A stretch of 64,000 bases of DNA from Siderastrea radians (lineage: Eukaryota > Cnidaria > Anthozoa > Scleractinia > Rhizangiidae): NCBI GenBank assembly GCA_964017195.1, contig OZ024894.1, positions 35,611,614 to 35,675,613 of the forward strand. Direction: 5' to 3'. Position numbers and translations under genes: made by a program. Position 1 is the stretch's first letter. Each line of letters opens with the position of its first letter. This document shows positions 40,201 to 50,985 of the stretch, one piece after another. The notes beneath the pieces were generated by a model, which was not told the origin of the DNA, searched no databases, and saw nothing but the letters and a program-made list of their open reading frames with translations.

Positions 40201-43052
40201 GCCATTTAAGCTAAAAAGATTACAGTCTAAATAAAGCAGTCATGAAGTTATGTCAGATTAAAACTGAGGTTGAGTGGAAGATGCGGATATGCAATTTCAG
40301 TTGTTTTTTTGTTGTGAAGTTCGATGTTAAGTTAACCCCAGTGCAAAAAGCCTTCGTTGTAAAAAGTTTGGACATTTTCATGCTCGGATGCTTCGGCCAA
40401 AATTTATAATATACTCCACTACTGTATTGTGACGGTGAGGAATAAATTTCCAATCACTGGATCTGTACCAGTTAATTCCCCCCCTCAACCCCCTCCCCCC
40501 ACTTTAATTTGGGATGATGGTACTCAATAATTTTGGAATTTCGTCCTCCACTTTAAGGCTCTGTCACCTCTTCCATACCTAGAACAAAAACTGTACCACT
40601 TATACTTCGCAGGAAAGCCAAAAAGCAGCTGACCATATCTGCGTTGTACATAGCTGCTTAGCTGCTATCTCTTATAGTTTAACGTGTATTTTTGCGGCCC
40701 TTTAAGACACTAAACCAAAAAATATCCCCACCCTTTCGTATAATGCAATCACAAAAAAGGCAACTCTGGGTTTAACGCTAGCTGCTAATTATGGTAAAAA
40801 AAAAAATCCTCATTTTTATATCGGTTGACGGTTTAACTAAAATCTACTTGACGGTTGATTTATCTCTAATACGTCATTTTAATAATGCTGTATGGGTTTG
40901 TTGCAGATATAATCTTAGAGGTTCACTATGGCTCCACCAGAGGAAAGCACCGTCGATCCCGTACAGCTTTCACTCATCAACAGCTTCATCTGCTAGAGAA
41001 CACCTTCACTAAAACACATTACCCGGATGTTGTGATGAGAGAACAGCTTGCCACTTGGACAAATCTGCCTGAATCAAGAATTCAGGTAACTGAAGTAACT
41101 GCTTGGGTCTTGATCTGTGGGGAACGATTTGGCACAAGAATAGAAATATGGAAAAATCTACCAAGGAAAATGTTTTTCCTGGATGGCGCTATAGAAAAAA
41201 GATACGAAAAGTAAAGAAAATCAAACAAAAGAAAAAGAAACGTGAAGAAAACGAAGAGAAGAGACGAGAAGAGAAAAGTCAGTAAAAATAAGGAGAAATA
41301 CGAGAAAAGAAAATTGCATGCTTATATGTGTTATTTCCAAAAGAAGATCCCTTACTGGTTTTATGCTGTCATCTTTTTGTCATTATTTTGTATTTTTTGT
41401 TTAAATGAGATTGAAAGCAACGTATTAATAGCAGCAGGGATGGCGCAGTGGTGAGAGCTCTCGCCTTCCACCAATGTGGCCTGGGTTCGATTCCCGGTCT
41501 CGGTGTCATAGGTGGGTTGAATTTGTTGTTGGTTCTCGTCCTTACTCCGAGGGCTTCTCTCAGGGTTCTCCGGTTTTCCTCCCTCCATAAAAACCAACAT
41601 TTCCAAATTCCAATTCCACCTGCTTGTAAAGCGCATTTGAATATATCCATATAGAAAATGCGCTATAAAAGTTCTAAATTATTATTATTAATTATTATTA
41701 AGTCTCCCACGATTTAACATTAAATCCGTGAGCCCCAAACTTAAACATTGCACATTTTGTAACACAGGGTTTTAGTCATATCCTGCACGTAAATTTCTGT
41801 GGGTGTTTTTGCTGTTCACACCCTTACTGGGACGTGATTTGTACTGTAAAACATGGGTATAAAACTAGTTCCCTTTCGTTATCTTGTTAAACTCTCTGAT
41901 GAAGTCTACGTGTTTAGATGAAACCGGTCGGAGAGTAAAAACGTTGATAAGAAACGTTGCTGTGTGCTGCTCACTAGTTGTCATTTTTTAAAAAAATATA
42001 AAAAGTTTCCCATTTCGTCCATCTAGTAATGCTCGTATGAATGGCGGCCTAACACGTGAACGCACTGATTATCTTTCGCCAAGAAATAAAAAAAAAACGT
42101 GAGTGGACGTCATAACTAGCTGTTAAGTCATTTTAACACAGTGGTTTTTTGTTGCTCACTTGTCTCCAAAATATGTGTAGATCTCGACCGTTTTGGCCTG
42201 AGAGGGTATGCTCAATTTTTAATAATCTAATAAGAGGCGCCAATTTTTTTTTTCTCCCGAACTCTCTTAATCCTTTCCTCTTCCATTCTCTCATTCTTTA
42301 CTCTTTCACTAATTAGTTTTAATTCGCAGCCAAAACGTTTACTAAATTTGTTTTTGTTTTGCACCTACACATATGTGGCACAGAAACCAACTCCGTCTCA
42401 ATTCCCCTATGATAGGTAACTTAGAAATATCTCAAAACACTGGACATATTGTGGATGAAAGCAAATCTGTTTGCAATTTATTTTACAGGTTTGGTTCAAA
42501 AACAGAAGAGCCAAGTTCAGAAAGCAAGAAAAAGTAACAAAATTCACAAACTCCGACGGGAGAGATAATTCGGCTAACACTAATACCTTAGAAACAAAAA
42601 TTACTCTCAGTGACGCAAGACAGAAAACGCCACTTCCAGTTCCACCGAGCATTACTTTTACTGGCGAAAACGAGTCGGCAGCACAAAAAAGAGTTGTAAA
42701 AACTCAGCAAGAATCAATACCAAGCAGTAGAGGGTCAACAAACAACAACGCCCAGATGTTTTCCTATCAAGGTCAACCCTACACCCACGAACAGTATCCA
42801 ATCACCCCATACGATACTCCATGGTGTTGCTCCGATCTAAGAACCCACGACCCGTTTGTGCCAACTCTTGACCGCCACTCTCTTGGTTGCTCTGTCATTG
42901 ACAAGGATACCTGCCAACTGCAAGGTCCAAATAAATCTGCATTTTGTGTGCGGAAACCAACTTCTTCCAGTGTTGACTTGTGGCGAACTCAAGCTGGGTG
43001 GTTAAACTGCGGTTCTCAATGGACAGGTCCTGTAGGATGCAGACCTTACTGA
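37261..43052 (+). CDS. dmbx-like: Dmbx-like paired-class homeobox gene 4 (3 coding exons)
   Basis: Predicted nuclear transcription factor, probably a repressor, and the longest copy (about 289 aa). Exons are 37261-37387, 40907-41085 and 42489-43052. Exon 1 is compact: [16 protein letters not shown] gives a canonical eh1 motif right at the N-terminus, and it ends in [10 protein letters not shown] (phase 1). Exon 2 follows TTGCAG and encodes [20 protein letters not shown], then homeodomain to Gln46 with AFTHQQL and [12 protein letters not shown]. It is closest to gene 1. Exon 3 follows TTTTACAG and gives [13 protein letters not shown] with K50 and N51, then about 175 residues rich in Thr, Ser, Asn and Gln with several Trp and Cys near the end (for example [12 protein letters not shown]), and no visible OAR. 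Intron 1 (3519 bp) carries an 856-bp transposon. Intron 2 (1403 bp) carries a SINE and a polypurine tract. Confidence 0.9.
37635..37690. repeat. Short tandem duplication in intron 1 of gene 4
   Basis: CAAATTATTTCTAGGAAACG occurs at 37635 and again 34 bp later at 37669. It is a small slippage-type duplication just after exon 1 with no assigned function. Confidence 0.8.
37823..38678. mobile_element. 856-bp non-autonomous DNA transposon in intron 1 of gene 4
   Basis: The terminal inverted repeats are CAGGCCCGTA (left) and TACGGGCCTG (right), with degenerate G/C-rich sequence just inside. GACCA direct repeats at 37818-37822 and 38679-38683 form a 5-bp target-site duplication. The CAG start and 5-bp duplication would fit a hAT5-type or Transib-type element; the superfamily is uncertain. 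A run of 13 G lies inside the right end (38628-38640). No transposase frame is visible. Confidence 0.75.
41193..41312 (+). other. Polypurine tract in intron 2 of gene 4
   Basis: About 120 bp of almost uninterrupted A/G on the plus strand (units like AGAAAAGA and GAAGAGAAG), about 100 bp after the exon 2 donor. The Lys/Glu-rich open frame over it is compositional. It may be simple-sequence drift, or may act as a purine-rich splicing element. Confidence 0.6.
41437..41700 (+). mobile_element. tRNA-derived SINE with CR1-like tail
   Basis: The head has RNA polymerase III promoter boxes, A box TGGCGCAGTGG at 41441-41451 and B box GGTTCGATTCC at 41484-41494, with a pairable T-arm around the B box. 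A non-tRNA body follows (about 41510-41640), then GCGCTATAAAAGTTC and an (ATT)n tail (about 41679-41700). The GCGCTATA plus (ATT)n end resembles the 3' end of LINE B (about 50.93-50.98 kb), as expected if the SINE borrows that LINE's reverse transcriptase. It sits in intron 2 of gene 4 in the sense orientation. Overlapping open frames on both strands are not genes. Confidence 0.88.
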
Positions 43053-44785
43053 TTGATTTTCACTCTTATTGGGCTGTAACCATAGCTTCTAATTTTGTAG
43101 CAAGGAAACTCCCAAGGAAGAAAAGCTTCCTAATTTTAAGTTACTAGCCTGCGCGCAGACGTCTAGGCTATTAGTTACAAGACATCGAAAAACAAACAGC
43201 GACATGGGAGGGTCCTGCTTTCAGTTAAGTGATATCCTTAGAATTTCGTCTTCGAAGTCAAAATTAACAATCACAATCAATGACAAGAGAGGTCTGTCTG
43301 GGAGTAAAAGGGTTAAACAGTGAGGCCTGTGGGGCGAGGAAACATGCACCATAACAACTGATGCTTTCCCAGAGCTAACCTTGATTATGTGATGTGGATG
43401 GCATCCTTAACAGCTTAATCGGTGTCCATCCAAACGAAAGCTTCCTGTGGTGGTTTGCGTTTTTTTCACTTTGGCATTCTTAGAACGTAAAGGATTCACT
43501 TTAGAAGCAAAAATTATAATATAAGTCAAGTGGCATTTGATCAAGGTAATTTCAAAATAGTAAAAAAAAGAAAAGGTTGCGTTAAACGACTGTCGTTTAA
43601 TGAATTGACCTTGAAGACTTCATTAATGAAACGAAAAGTGGTCTACGAAAACAATTTCTCGTTGTAGCAATTTTGTTGTTTGGTTTTGTTTATACTTACT
43701 ACTTGCCTCGTTCTGAAGATTGAACGAAATGTATTGAATTCAGTTTTCCTTTGATCTTGTCTTGCGAGAGTAAAATTAGCGATTTTTATACAGATACATC
43801 TTCATTATAGCAACGCTGTTGAAATTAGGAAACAAAAGAAAATGTGAAGGAAAAAATCTAGTAATAACCAGTGTCCGTTTATTAATCGTTCTGCCAGGAC
43901 CTACCTAATCCCACCCTTCCTAGACTTTCTCAAACGTCCTTCGCTTCTCATTTCCGGTTCCGGAAAAAAAATTTTGAGCTCGACTTGTGGGCAAGTCTAC
44001 ATCCTACCCTACTAAACCCTGGGTAACGTTTGGTGCGTTCTGGATTTACGGCGCCGGCATGGTTACAGTGCACCAGTGAAAAGCACTAGCTCCTGAGCGA
44101 GATTACGCAACTCGATGAGACTCCTAGGACGCACTTTCTAATGTAAAATGTTTTAAGGTCCTCGCACTCACCTAAAGCAACATTATAACGATGCTATTGA
44201 TAACTGGAGTCACATTATTTGTACTGAAGAAGAAATAGACTTGATTTATCATAATTTTAAGCAAGCAAAAACCAACAGTGAATAATAACCCAAAAACTGT
44301 TAGTATAGTATAGTAGAGAAAATTGTAAGGACGCGAGTCTCGGCTTTACTTATTGGCATGGGTGTTGGTTTGAAAGTTCCAAAAATAAGGCTCGTGCAAT
44401 TTGAGAACTTTGAATATCCTGAGTCACATTTGCAGAAACATTCAGAATAAGACGTTGCTTTGCAGATGATTGCATAGAAATGTAGTTTGACTGCTAATTA
44501 AGTTTTAGTTCGCGATGTTTTTTGCCTTTTGTAAAACACTTGGATAATTTGAAGAGCTCACCATGCACCAAATGTTGTGATCATTTTCACCAATTTTCCC
44601 GTACCTAGATAAGGGTCGGTTTTTCTAAAGGCGAATATAAAGGTTACTTAAATGATCTTTTTTTCAAAACTTTTAACTTTCTGCAAAACAAATGCTGAAG
44701 AAAAAGTAACAAAGAGCCGTGCCAAACTTGGAAACTATTGGCAAACATGGTTTCCTCTAATCTGGGAGGGGGGGGGGAGGGGGGA
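43053..44785. other. 3' flank of Dmbx-like gene 4
   Basis: No gene seen. A TAGCCTGCG-CGCAGACGT segment at about 43145-43162 matches the terminal motif of the hairpins at 16.4 and 47.8 kb. The rest is unassigned AT-rich sequence that probably includes the gene 4 3' UTR. Confidence 0.45.
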
Positions 44786-44789
44786 GTGG

Positions 44790-44987
44790 CACTCACTCAC
44801 TCACTCACTCACTCACTCACTCACTCACTCACTCACTCACTCACTCACTCACTCACTCACTCGCTCGCTCGCTCACCACCCACTCACTCACTCACTCACT
44901 CACTCACTCACTCACTCACTCACTCACTCACTCACTCACTCACTCACTCACTCATTCACTCACTATTATTGCTCACTCACTCACTCA
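44790..44987. repeat. (ACTC)n microsatellite
   Basis: Nearly pure ACTC repeats of about 200 bp with short GCTC and ATTC variants. They are preceded by a G-run-rich stretch (about 44767-44785) and abut the 5' end of LINE A. The tetranucleotide translates as Leu-Thr-His-Ser in one frame, producing a misleading long open frame into the LINE. Confidence 0.95.
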
Positions 44988-44989
44988 AT

Positions 44990-45650
44990 ACATAAACTTA
45001 GAAGTGCATTATCGAGTATTGATATTCAAGACAAACTCCAATCTTTCAATACAGTACACCACAGTTCAATAGATGATGAGATTTCACAGTTCAATCAGAT
45101 ACTCAAATCAGTTGCAAAACGTAGCCTTCTACCATCACGTAAAACGCGTAAACAAAACAAGAAACACAAACCATGGTATGATAATACCTGCAGACAACTA
45201 AAGAAAAAGCTGCAGAAACTTGCAAAGGAAATTAATCCCACAGCTTCTCAATCACTGCGCCAAGAGTACTTTGCAGTCAAAAAGAAACATAAAAAGCTAG
45301 TAAAAAGATGTATAAAAGATATAAAAATCAACCTCATAAATGAAACAAACACTTTGAATTCCAACCAAAGGGGCGACTTCTGGAAACTTATAAACAAAAT
45401 CCGTAAAAATGAGACGGTCGAGGAAAGTTCCGATACCTCGTCAGAAGACTGGATAAAACATTCTCAAAACCTTTTTTATGACGAAACTCAAGAATCGCAC
45501 GGCGAGAACGTCACATTTCCAAACAATCTTGACCAAACAACAGCAAGGTCAGATAAAATTTTAGATGCTCCTATCACTGCAAAAGAAATTCATGATCAAA
45601 CATCTAAACTCAAAAATAAAAAGGCATCTGGTACGGATAAAGAAAGTCAT
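44990..45650 (+). mobile_element. LINE A, 5' segment (5'-truncated non-LTR retrotransposon)
   Basis: This about 220-codon open segment is Lys-rich and has PWYDNTCRQLKKKLQ and KKHKKLVKRCIKDIK, then a DFWKLINKIRKN stretch and KLKNKKASGTDK. That order is typical of the linker between endonuclease and reverse transcriptase and of the start of the RT domain (the KASGPD-type motif). It stops abruptly at about 45650 where LINE B begins, and resumes at about 50985 with NEMIKHRRYYL. The endonuclease and any ORF1 are missing, so the copy is 5'-truncated at the ACTC microsatellite. Confidence 0.85.
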
Positions 45651-45705
45651 AACCTTACGCCCCGTGACTGGTTTACCGCGGAGATTCAAGAGCAGAAGGT
45701 GATTA

Positions 45706-48700
45706 CACTGTAAAAGCTGACCAGTTACCATAACCAAAAATAAAAGGTTAAAGTTTGAATCTGAGGTAACCGTATTTTTATTGGTCACTATAAACTTTCA
45801 ATTATCGGTTAAATTAACCATTTGCTTTTTAGTTAAAATAACCGTTCTTGAAAGGTAATTTTAACCAAAAAATGTAGTTGTTTCAAGCATAATCATACCC
45901 ACCTTTTAAACCATTTTTAATAGGTTGTTATTACCCGATTTTTTAAGGTTGAAATGGCCTTTTATATTAGGTTATGTAACCCATGGATTTTGGTTAAAAC
46001 GACCATTTTCTATGGTTGTATAACTATTTGAAATGGTTATAGTAACCTCAGTTTTTTGGTTCTGTCAATGAATCTGAGGTAACCAATTAAAAATGGTCAA
46101 AGGGTGGTCAATTTAACCATTCCTTATAAGTTACAAAAAGAGGTTATTTTAACGGATTGAAATAGATTACAGTGACTACAAAATAAAGGTTCAAGTAAAC
46201 GTTTTTAATGGTTATTTTAACAAATCTTTACACCTAAAAGAATGGTAAATAGTAACCATCAAAATAAAGGTTATTATAATAGTTTTTAGTGGTTATTTCA
46301 ACAAGTCTCAAACATCATTATTTCCATTAACTATTTCTCGTTTAAACATGGCCCTCATGTATAATCATGTGGTAAAATAAGGATAGGACACAAATCTGTC
46401 ACAGGCCATTGTTCATTCAAGTTCTCAATACAAGAAGAATATAGACACTCCTCTGCATGCAAACCACCATTAGTCTTCTGCTGCCAGACAAAGTTCAACA
46501 ATAGTCTTGATGCCTCTGTCCACTTGCATGTTTACTGGAATTACTGCACGGGATGTTGTGTTTTTGATGAGATTATCAGAGACGTCATCTCCATGTTTGC
46601 TCTGTAAAGTACAAAATATTTCTTCAATTAGTATGTGCATGCTTAAACAGTACTCACATTTTCAAGAAGTGTGTTTAAACTGGCTGTTAGTGGCTAATCT
46701 AGAGGTCCAGCCATGCATACATAGCAGACTTTATCTGACACTTGTTACCCTGTGTTTTTAAATGTCCACGTGCTATGTAGGTCTAAAAATATTTGTAGGT
46801 ATCTGTAATGATAACAATCAAATAGTGTACATCATCAATCTCCACAAAGAATGTTGACGCAATGGATCTCAAAATAAGTGGCTAAAATTATCTGATGAAA
46901 GATTGAACCTCTTGAATAGAAATTCATTAAATGTAAAGACCCTCATAAATAGATGCAGTGTGGGATTTAAACCAGGTATTGTAGGGGGTTTGAATTAAGA
47001 TATCGCATGATGAACGTCAAAAGCCAAGACTGAAGCTCATTTTCAATACGAAAACAAACGCGCTAATATGCATTTAAATTAGTATGAATGTGGTCACTCG
47101 CAATGGAACAGAAGCTTCAAGATCTGGCAAAAAAGCCATCACTCGCAAGCTGTACCAGGCATAAAGATCTCACATCACCAGAAAAACCTATTAAAGCTGA
47201 AACCAATTTTCAATGCAGATAAAGCCAAACTTTAATTATCATTCAATCAACACATCAGTACGAATGTGGCCTGCAATAAAATGATCCCTGGTAGAAATCT
47301 TACATACAGATGTAGGATCCTACATTGTATACACACCACGAGTAGGCCCCAAAGAATCAAGCGTGTGAGCAGCCACCCACCCCCACCTCCCCCCAAAAAA
47401 AACACCGAAAGAGAAAAAGAACCAACTGATCTGTTTAAACAGTCATTTCCACTAATAAGATCCAACCAACCCAATCTTTGAAAATAGTTTTCGAGAATAA
47501 CACGCGAGAAACCGGAAGTTATTCGCTGTACAGTGCCCTCTCAAAATCAATTTACAATTGGACAAATAACTTCAATCCTGATCTACTTATTCTATTTATT
47601 TCCGGAGTTGGTTTAGGCTTATCGGTGTCTCTCTCTTTAATATTGCTTAGATTGTGAAGCGCTAACAAACGTATAGACAGCAATTTTCTCGTTTTGCTAG
47701 GATCAGATCGTTCGCGCGTGTTGAGACAGAGTTCTCCCGCGTCGTCGCGCGTGGTTAACAACTCGCTCGCTCGAGATCCGCGAACAATACTTCAGCAAGA
47801 GTGCTACTGATAGCCTGCGAATACAGCCGCCTCTCATTCACGTCCCGACGTGAATGAGAGGCGGCTGTATTCGCAGGCTACAGCAAAGGGTAAAATGTGT
47901 CCTTTTAGAGCAGTACAACAGACAAATGATCTGCATGTAGAAATTGGCGGTTCTGGCGATTACGAGAATTTGAAAGCCAACGGACAGGAAGTTCGGATTT
48001 GTGGTCAACATTCCAGTTACTCTCATTGGCTTAAAGCTCTGACGTCAAGGTGTTAACTGACATACCACAGTTGATCTGATAGGTTTAGATACCGAGGTCA
48101 CGTAATTACACTAAAGTCGTTTTCTTGAAACGATATTTTTTTAATTCTTCTTCGACTTCTTCGTCCAATATGGAAGTTGTTCTTTATGAAAAAAGGAGCA
48201 CTAAGAAACAATTAGTCGTTATTTCACTCCGAGCCCTAAGGATTAAACATCCAACCGCAAGTTAATTTGAAAGGAAACTGTCTCATTCTTGTTATTGGCT
48301 ACTGGAACAAATTTCAGTCAAAAATTATTTTCGTAGCTTCCAAAATAGAATGTTGTGACTATTTGACTGAACTGAGACACAGTTTCTGTTGTACATATCC
48401 CTCGCGCACTAAACTTTTCCCTCAGTAGCGCGAGAACTCTACACGTGTTATGCTTTTCGATCGAGCCTTTTGGTAAAGTAACTATTCCAACTAGTATATG
48501 TAACCAATACAAAATCGGTTGCGAAGATTCACCAATGATTTTAACCATTTCAGTAGGTTATAATCTTTGGGCAAACTGTTCAGTTTGGTTTATTTTAACA
48601 GCTTTAAATGGTTATTTTGACCATTTTAACACCAAACTGTTTTTTATGGTTAAAGGAACTGTTTTTAATTGGTACAATAAACCAATAACAAATAGGTTAT

Positions 48701-48794
48701 ACATTTTAACCAATTATTTTAAGGTGAAAACAACTTATTTGAATTGGTTATAACCTTTTAAAATGGTTATGGTAACTGGTCAGTTTTTACAGTG
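45706..48794. mobile_element. 3.09-kb TA-flanked DNA transposon nested in LINE B
   Basis: The ends are CACTGTAAAAGCTGACCAG (left) and its complement on the right, with one mismatch over about 30 bp. TA at 45704-45705 and 48795-48796 forms the target-site duplication, consistent with a Tc1/mariner-like or other TA-targeting element. Skipping the element rejoins the LINE B codons in frame, which supports the boundaries. Both subterminal zones (about 45.71-46.32 and 48.48-48.79 kb) contain many degenerate GGTTATTTTAACC / AATGGTTA units in alternating orientation. The middle 2 kb has no recognisable transposase and includes a separate hairpin at 47811-47880. Confidence 0.85.
47811..47880. repeat. 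Perfect hairpin, 34-bp arms, 2-nt loop
   Basis: Arms 47811-47844 and 47847-47880 are exact reverse complements around CC. The outer ends are TAGCCTGCGAA and TTCGCAGGCTA. The hairpin lies inside the 3.09-kb transposon, and its end motif is shared with the hairpin at 16384-16454 and a segment at about 43145, implying a common mobile family. Confidence 0.95.
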
Positions 48795-50949
48795 TAGGAG
48801 ACGACTAGAGCGCCGATGGCGTAAAACAAGGCTGACCGTGGACAGAGAACTCTACACACAGCAGTGGGTAACTGTTCACAAGCTCATCTGTGGGGCTAAG
48901 GAGAACTATTACACAGAGCTAATCAGTGAACTTGCGTCTGATCCTAAAGAGCTGTTTGGGACTTTGGAGATGTTACTGAAAGGTCGAACTGAGAGGCTCT
49001 ATCCACTTCGTAGTTCTACCGAAGAACTAGCAAACAGATTTGCTGATTACTTTGAGCAGAAGATAAGCACAATAAGAGTAGAACTAGATTGTAAGAGGAT
49101 GGAACAGCAGAATCCTTTCCCTGATACGTGCCTACGACAGAGTGATGTTCTACTTCGTCAGTTCACACCTGTTACTGAGGTACAGTTGGCGAAGCTTATT
49201 GGTAAGTCTGTGCGCAAGTCCTGTGACCTGGATCCCATTCCAGCAACAGTACTGAAAGAGTGTCTCACTGATTTGTTGCCGATCATTGCTGAGATAGTCA
49301 ATGTGTCTGTAACTGACGCCGTGGTGCCTTCTAGTCTAAAAAAATGCGTCTTTGCAACCACTTCTTAAGAAGCAAACTCTGCCTTATGAAGAATTTAGCA
49401 GCTTTCTCCCAGTTTCTAACCTGGCCTTTATTTCCAAATGCGTTGAAAAGGTTGTTGCAGCTCAGACATGTCAACACGTTGAGGATAACAACTTAAACGA
49501 ACTTTATCAGTCAGCGTATAAACAGTACCACAGCACTGAAACGGCAATGATCAAAGTTCAAGATGATATTCTTCGGGCAATTGATAACAACTGTTCCGTA
49601 ATTCTGCTGCTACTTGACCTTTCAGCAGCATTTGATACTGTTGATCATCGTATCCTACTAGATCGTCTGTCACAACGGTTCGGTATCGTGGACAACGCTT
49701 TGGGGTGTTTCCGATCATATCTGTCTGACCGTCATCAAGTCGTGAAAGTATACGGAAGTCAGTCTTCTCGTCGTGAGTTCCGCTGTGGTGTACCTCAGGG
49801 TAGTGTCCTCGGACCCATTCTATTCCTGCTCTACGCGTCCCCATTAGGTGATATCATGACGTACCATCAAGTCAAGTTCCACCTTTACGCTGATGATACG
49901 CAACTGTATCTCACCTTTAAATCATCCCCTGAAATGGCTAAAGTGGCGATGGAAGCTTGTGTGCGTGACATTGATGCTTGGATGACGGCAATCATGTTAA
50001 AGATGAACAGAGACAAGACCGAGTTACTTGTCGTGAAGGCTCGTCATCGCCCACTCCCTCCACTGACGTCTATCTCAGTCTGTGATGAGGAAATCGACCT
50101 ATCTTCTAAAGCCAGAAACATTGGTGTAATTTTCGACACATCCATGTCTATGGAAAACCACATTGCTGCTATGTGCAAGTCAGCTTTCTATCATCTCCGG
50201 AATATTAGTGGCATTAGGAAATATTTAAGTCTTCATACTGCTGAAATGCTAGTACATGCTTTTGTATCCCCTAGATTAGATTTCTGTAATTCACTGTTAT
50301 TTGGTCTGCCTAAACAAACTCTAAAGAAGCTGCAGCATGTTCAGAATGTAACAGCCTGGATTGTGACACTTACGCGCAAATGTGAACATGTTACACCGGT
50401 ACTTTATAAACTTCACTGGCTACCTATAGAAGAGCGCATAGTTTTTTAAGATTCTTCTAATGACATTTAAGTGCACGATGGGCTTAGCCCCATCATATCT
50501 GTCTGATCTAGTTGAAGAGATATGTCCCAAGACGCAACCTACGTTCTATGAATGGCCATCGGTTGGTGGAGGTTAAGCATAATCTGCGCAACTACGGTTT
50601 TCGATCATTCTCTGTAGCTGCGCCACAACTGTGGAATGCTTTACCGTCTGACATTCGAGCTTGCGATAATATATCAGAGTTTAAGTGCAAGCTAAAGACA
50701 TATCTGTTTAGGAAAGCTTTTATTAGTTAGGTATTGTTATAACTTAGTGTTTTATATTTAGAATTACTTGATATACTACGTAAACTAGTTAGTCTTTTTA
50801 TTCTTTTAAAGTCATTTTTAGTGTTTTACTCTTTTATTGATCTTTTATCTTTTATTATATACATACTGTAACGTTTTTGTATAGATGTGTAATTTTAAAC
50901 AACTTGTTAAGCGCTGTTGGATAGCGATAGAAATAGCGCTATATAAATA

Positions 50950-50984
<35 letters not shown>

Positions 50985-50985
<1 letters not shown>

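Larger units (their letters stand above)
45648..50984 (+). mobile_element. LINE B, CR1-like non-LTR retrotransposon inserted into LINE A
   Basis: This 5'-truncated element is itself split by a DNA transposon (45706-48794). The left piece encodes the DWFTAEIQEQK end of the endonuclease-RT linker. After the transposon come RRLERRWRKTRL, then the RT domain: LLLDLSAAFDTVDH (motif A, about 49.6 kb), GVPQGSVLGPILF and FHLYADDTQLYL (intact YADD, about 49.9 kb). The C-terminal part has LHWLPIEERIVF and LWNALPSDIRA. The reading frame is broken at least at an A-run near 49338-49344, near 50445 and near 50510, so this copy cannot encode a full protein. The 3' end AGCGCTATATAAATAAAG runs into (ATT)n at about 50950-50984, typical of CR1/L2-type elements. 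Confidence 0.9.

Noticed and set aside
41437..41512. Possible functional tRNA gene
   Set aside because: A and B boxes are present, but a SINE body and (ATT)n tail follow directly and a full cloverleaf with acceptor stem is not convincing.
41361..41654. Overlapping open frames of 68-93 codons on both strands
   Set aside because: They coincide with the SINE and have no protein features.
44652..45713. 353-codon open frame with a Leu-Thr-His-Ser repeat
   Set aside because: It fuses translation of the ACTC microsatellite with the decayed 5' segment of LINE A and runs into LINE B; it is not a host gene.
45706..46320. Regularly recurring short units that might suggest a CRISPR array
   Set aside because: Units are degenerate, palindromic and in both orientations, lie inside a TIR-bounded transposon, and the genome is eukaryotic.
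46507..46761. 84-codon frame inside the 3.09-kb transposon as a transposase remnant
   Set aside because: No DDE-type spacing, zinc finger or helix-turn-helix pattern could be seen.
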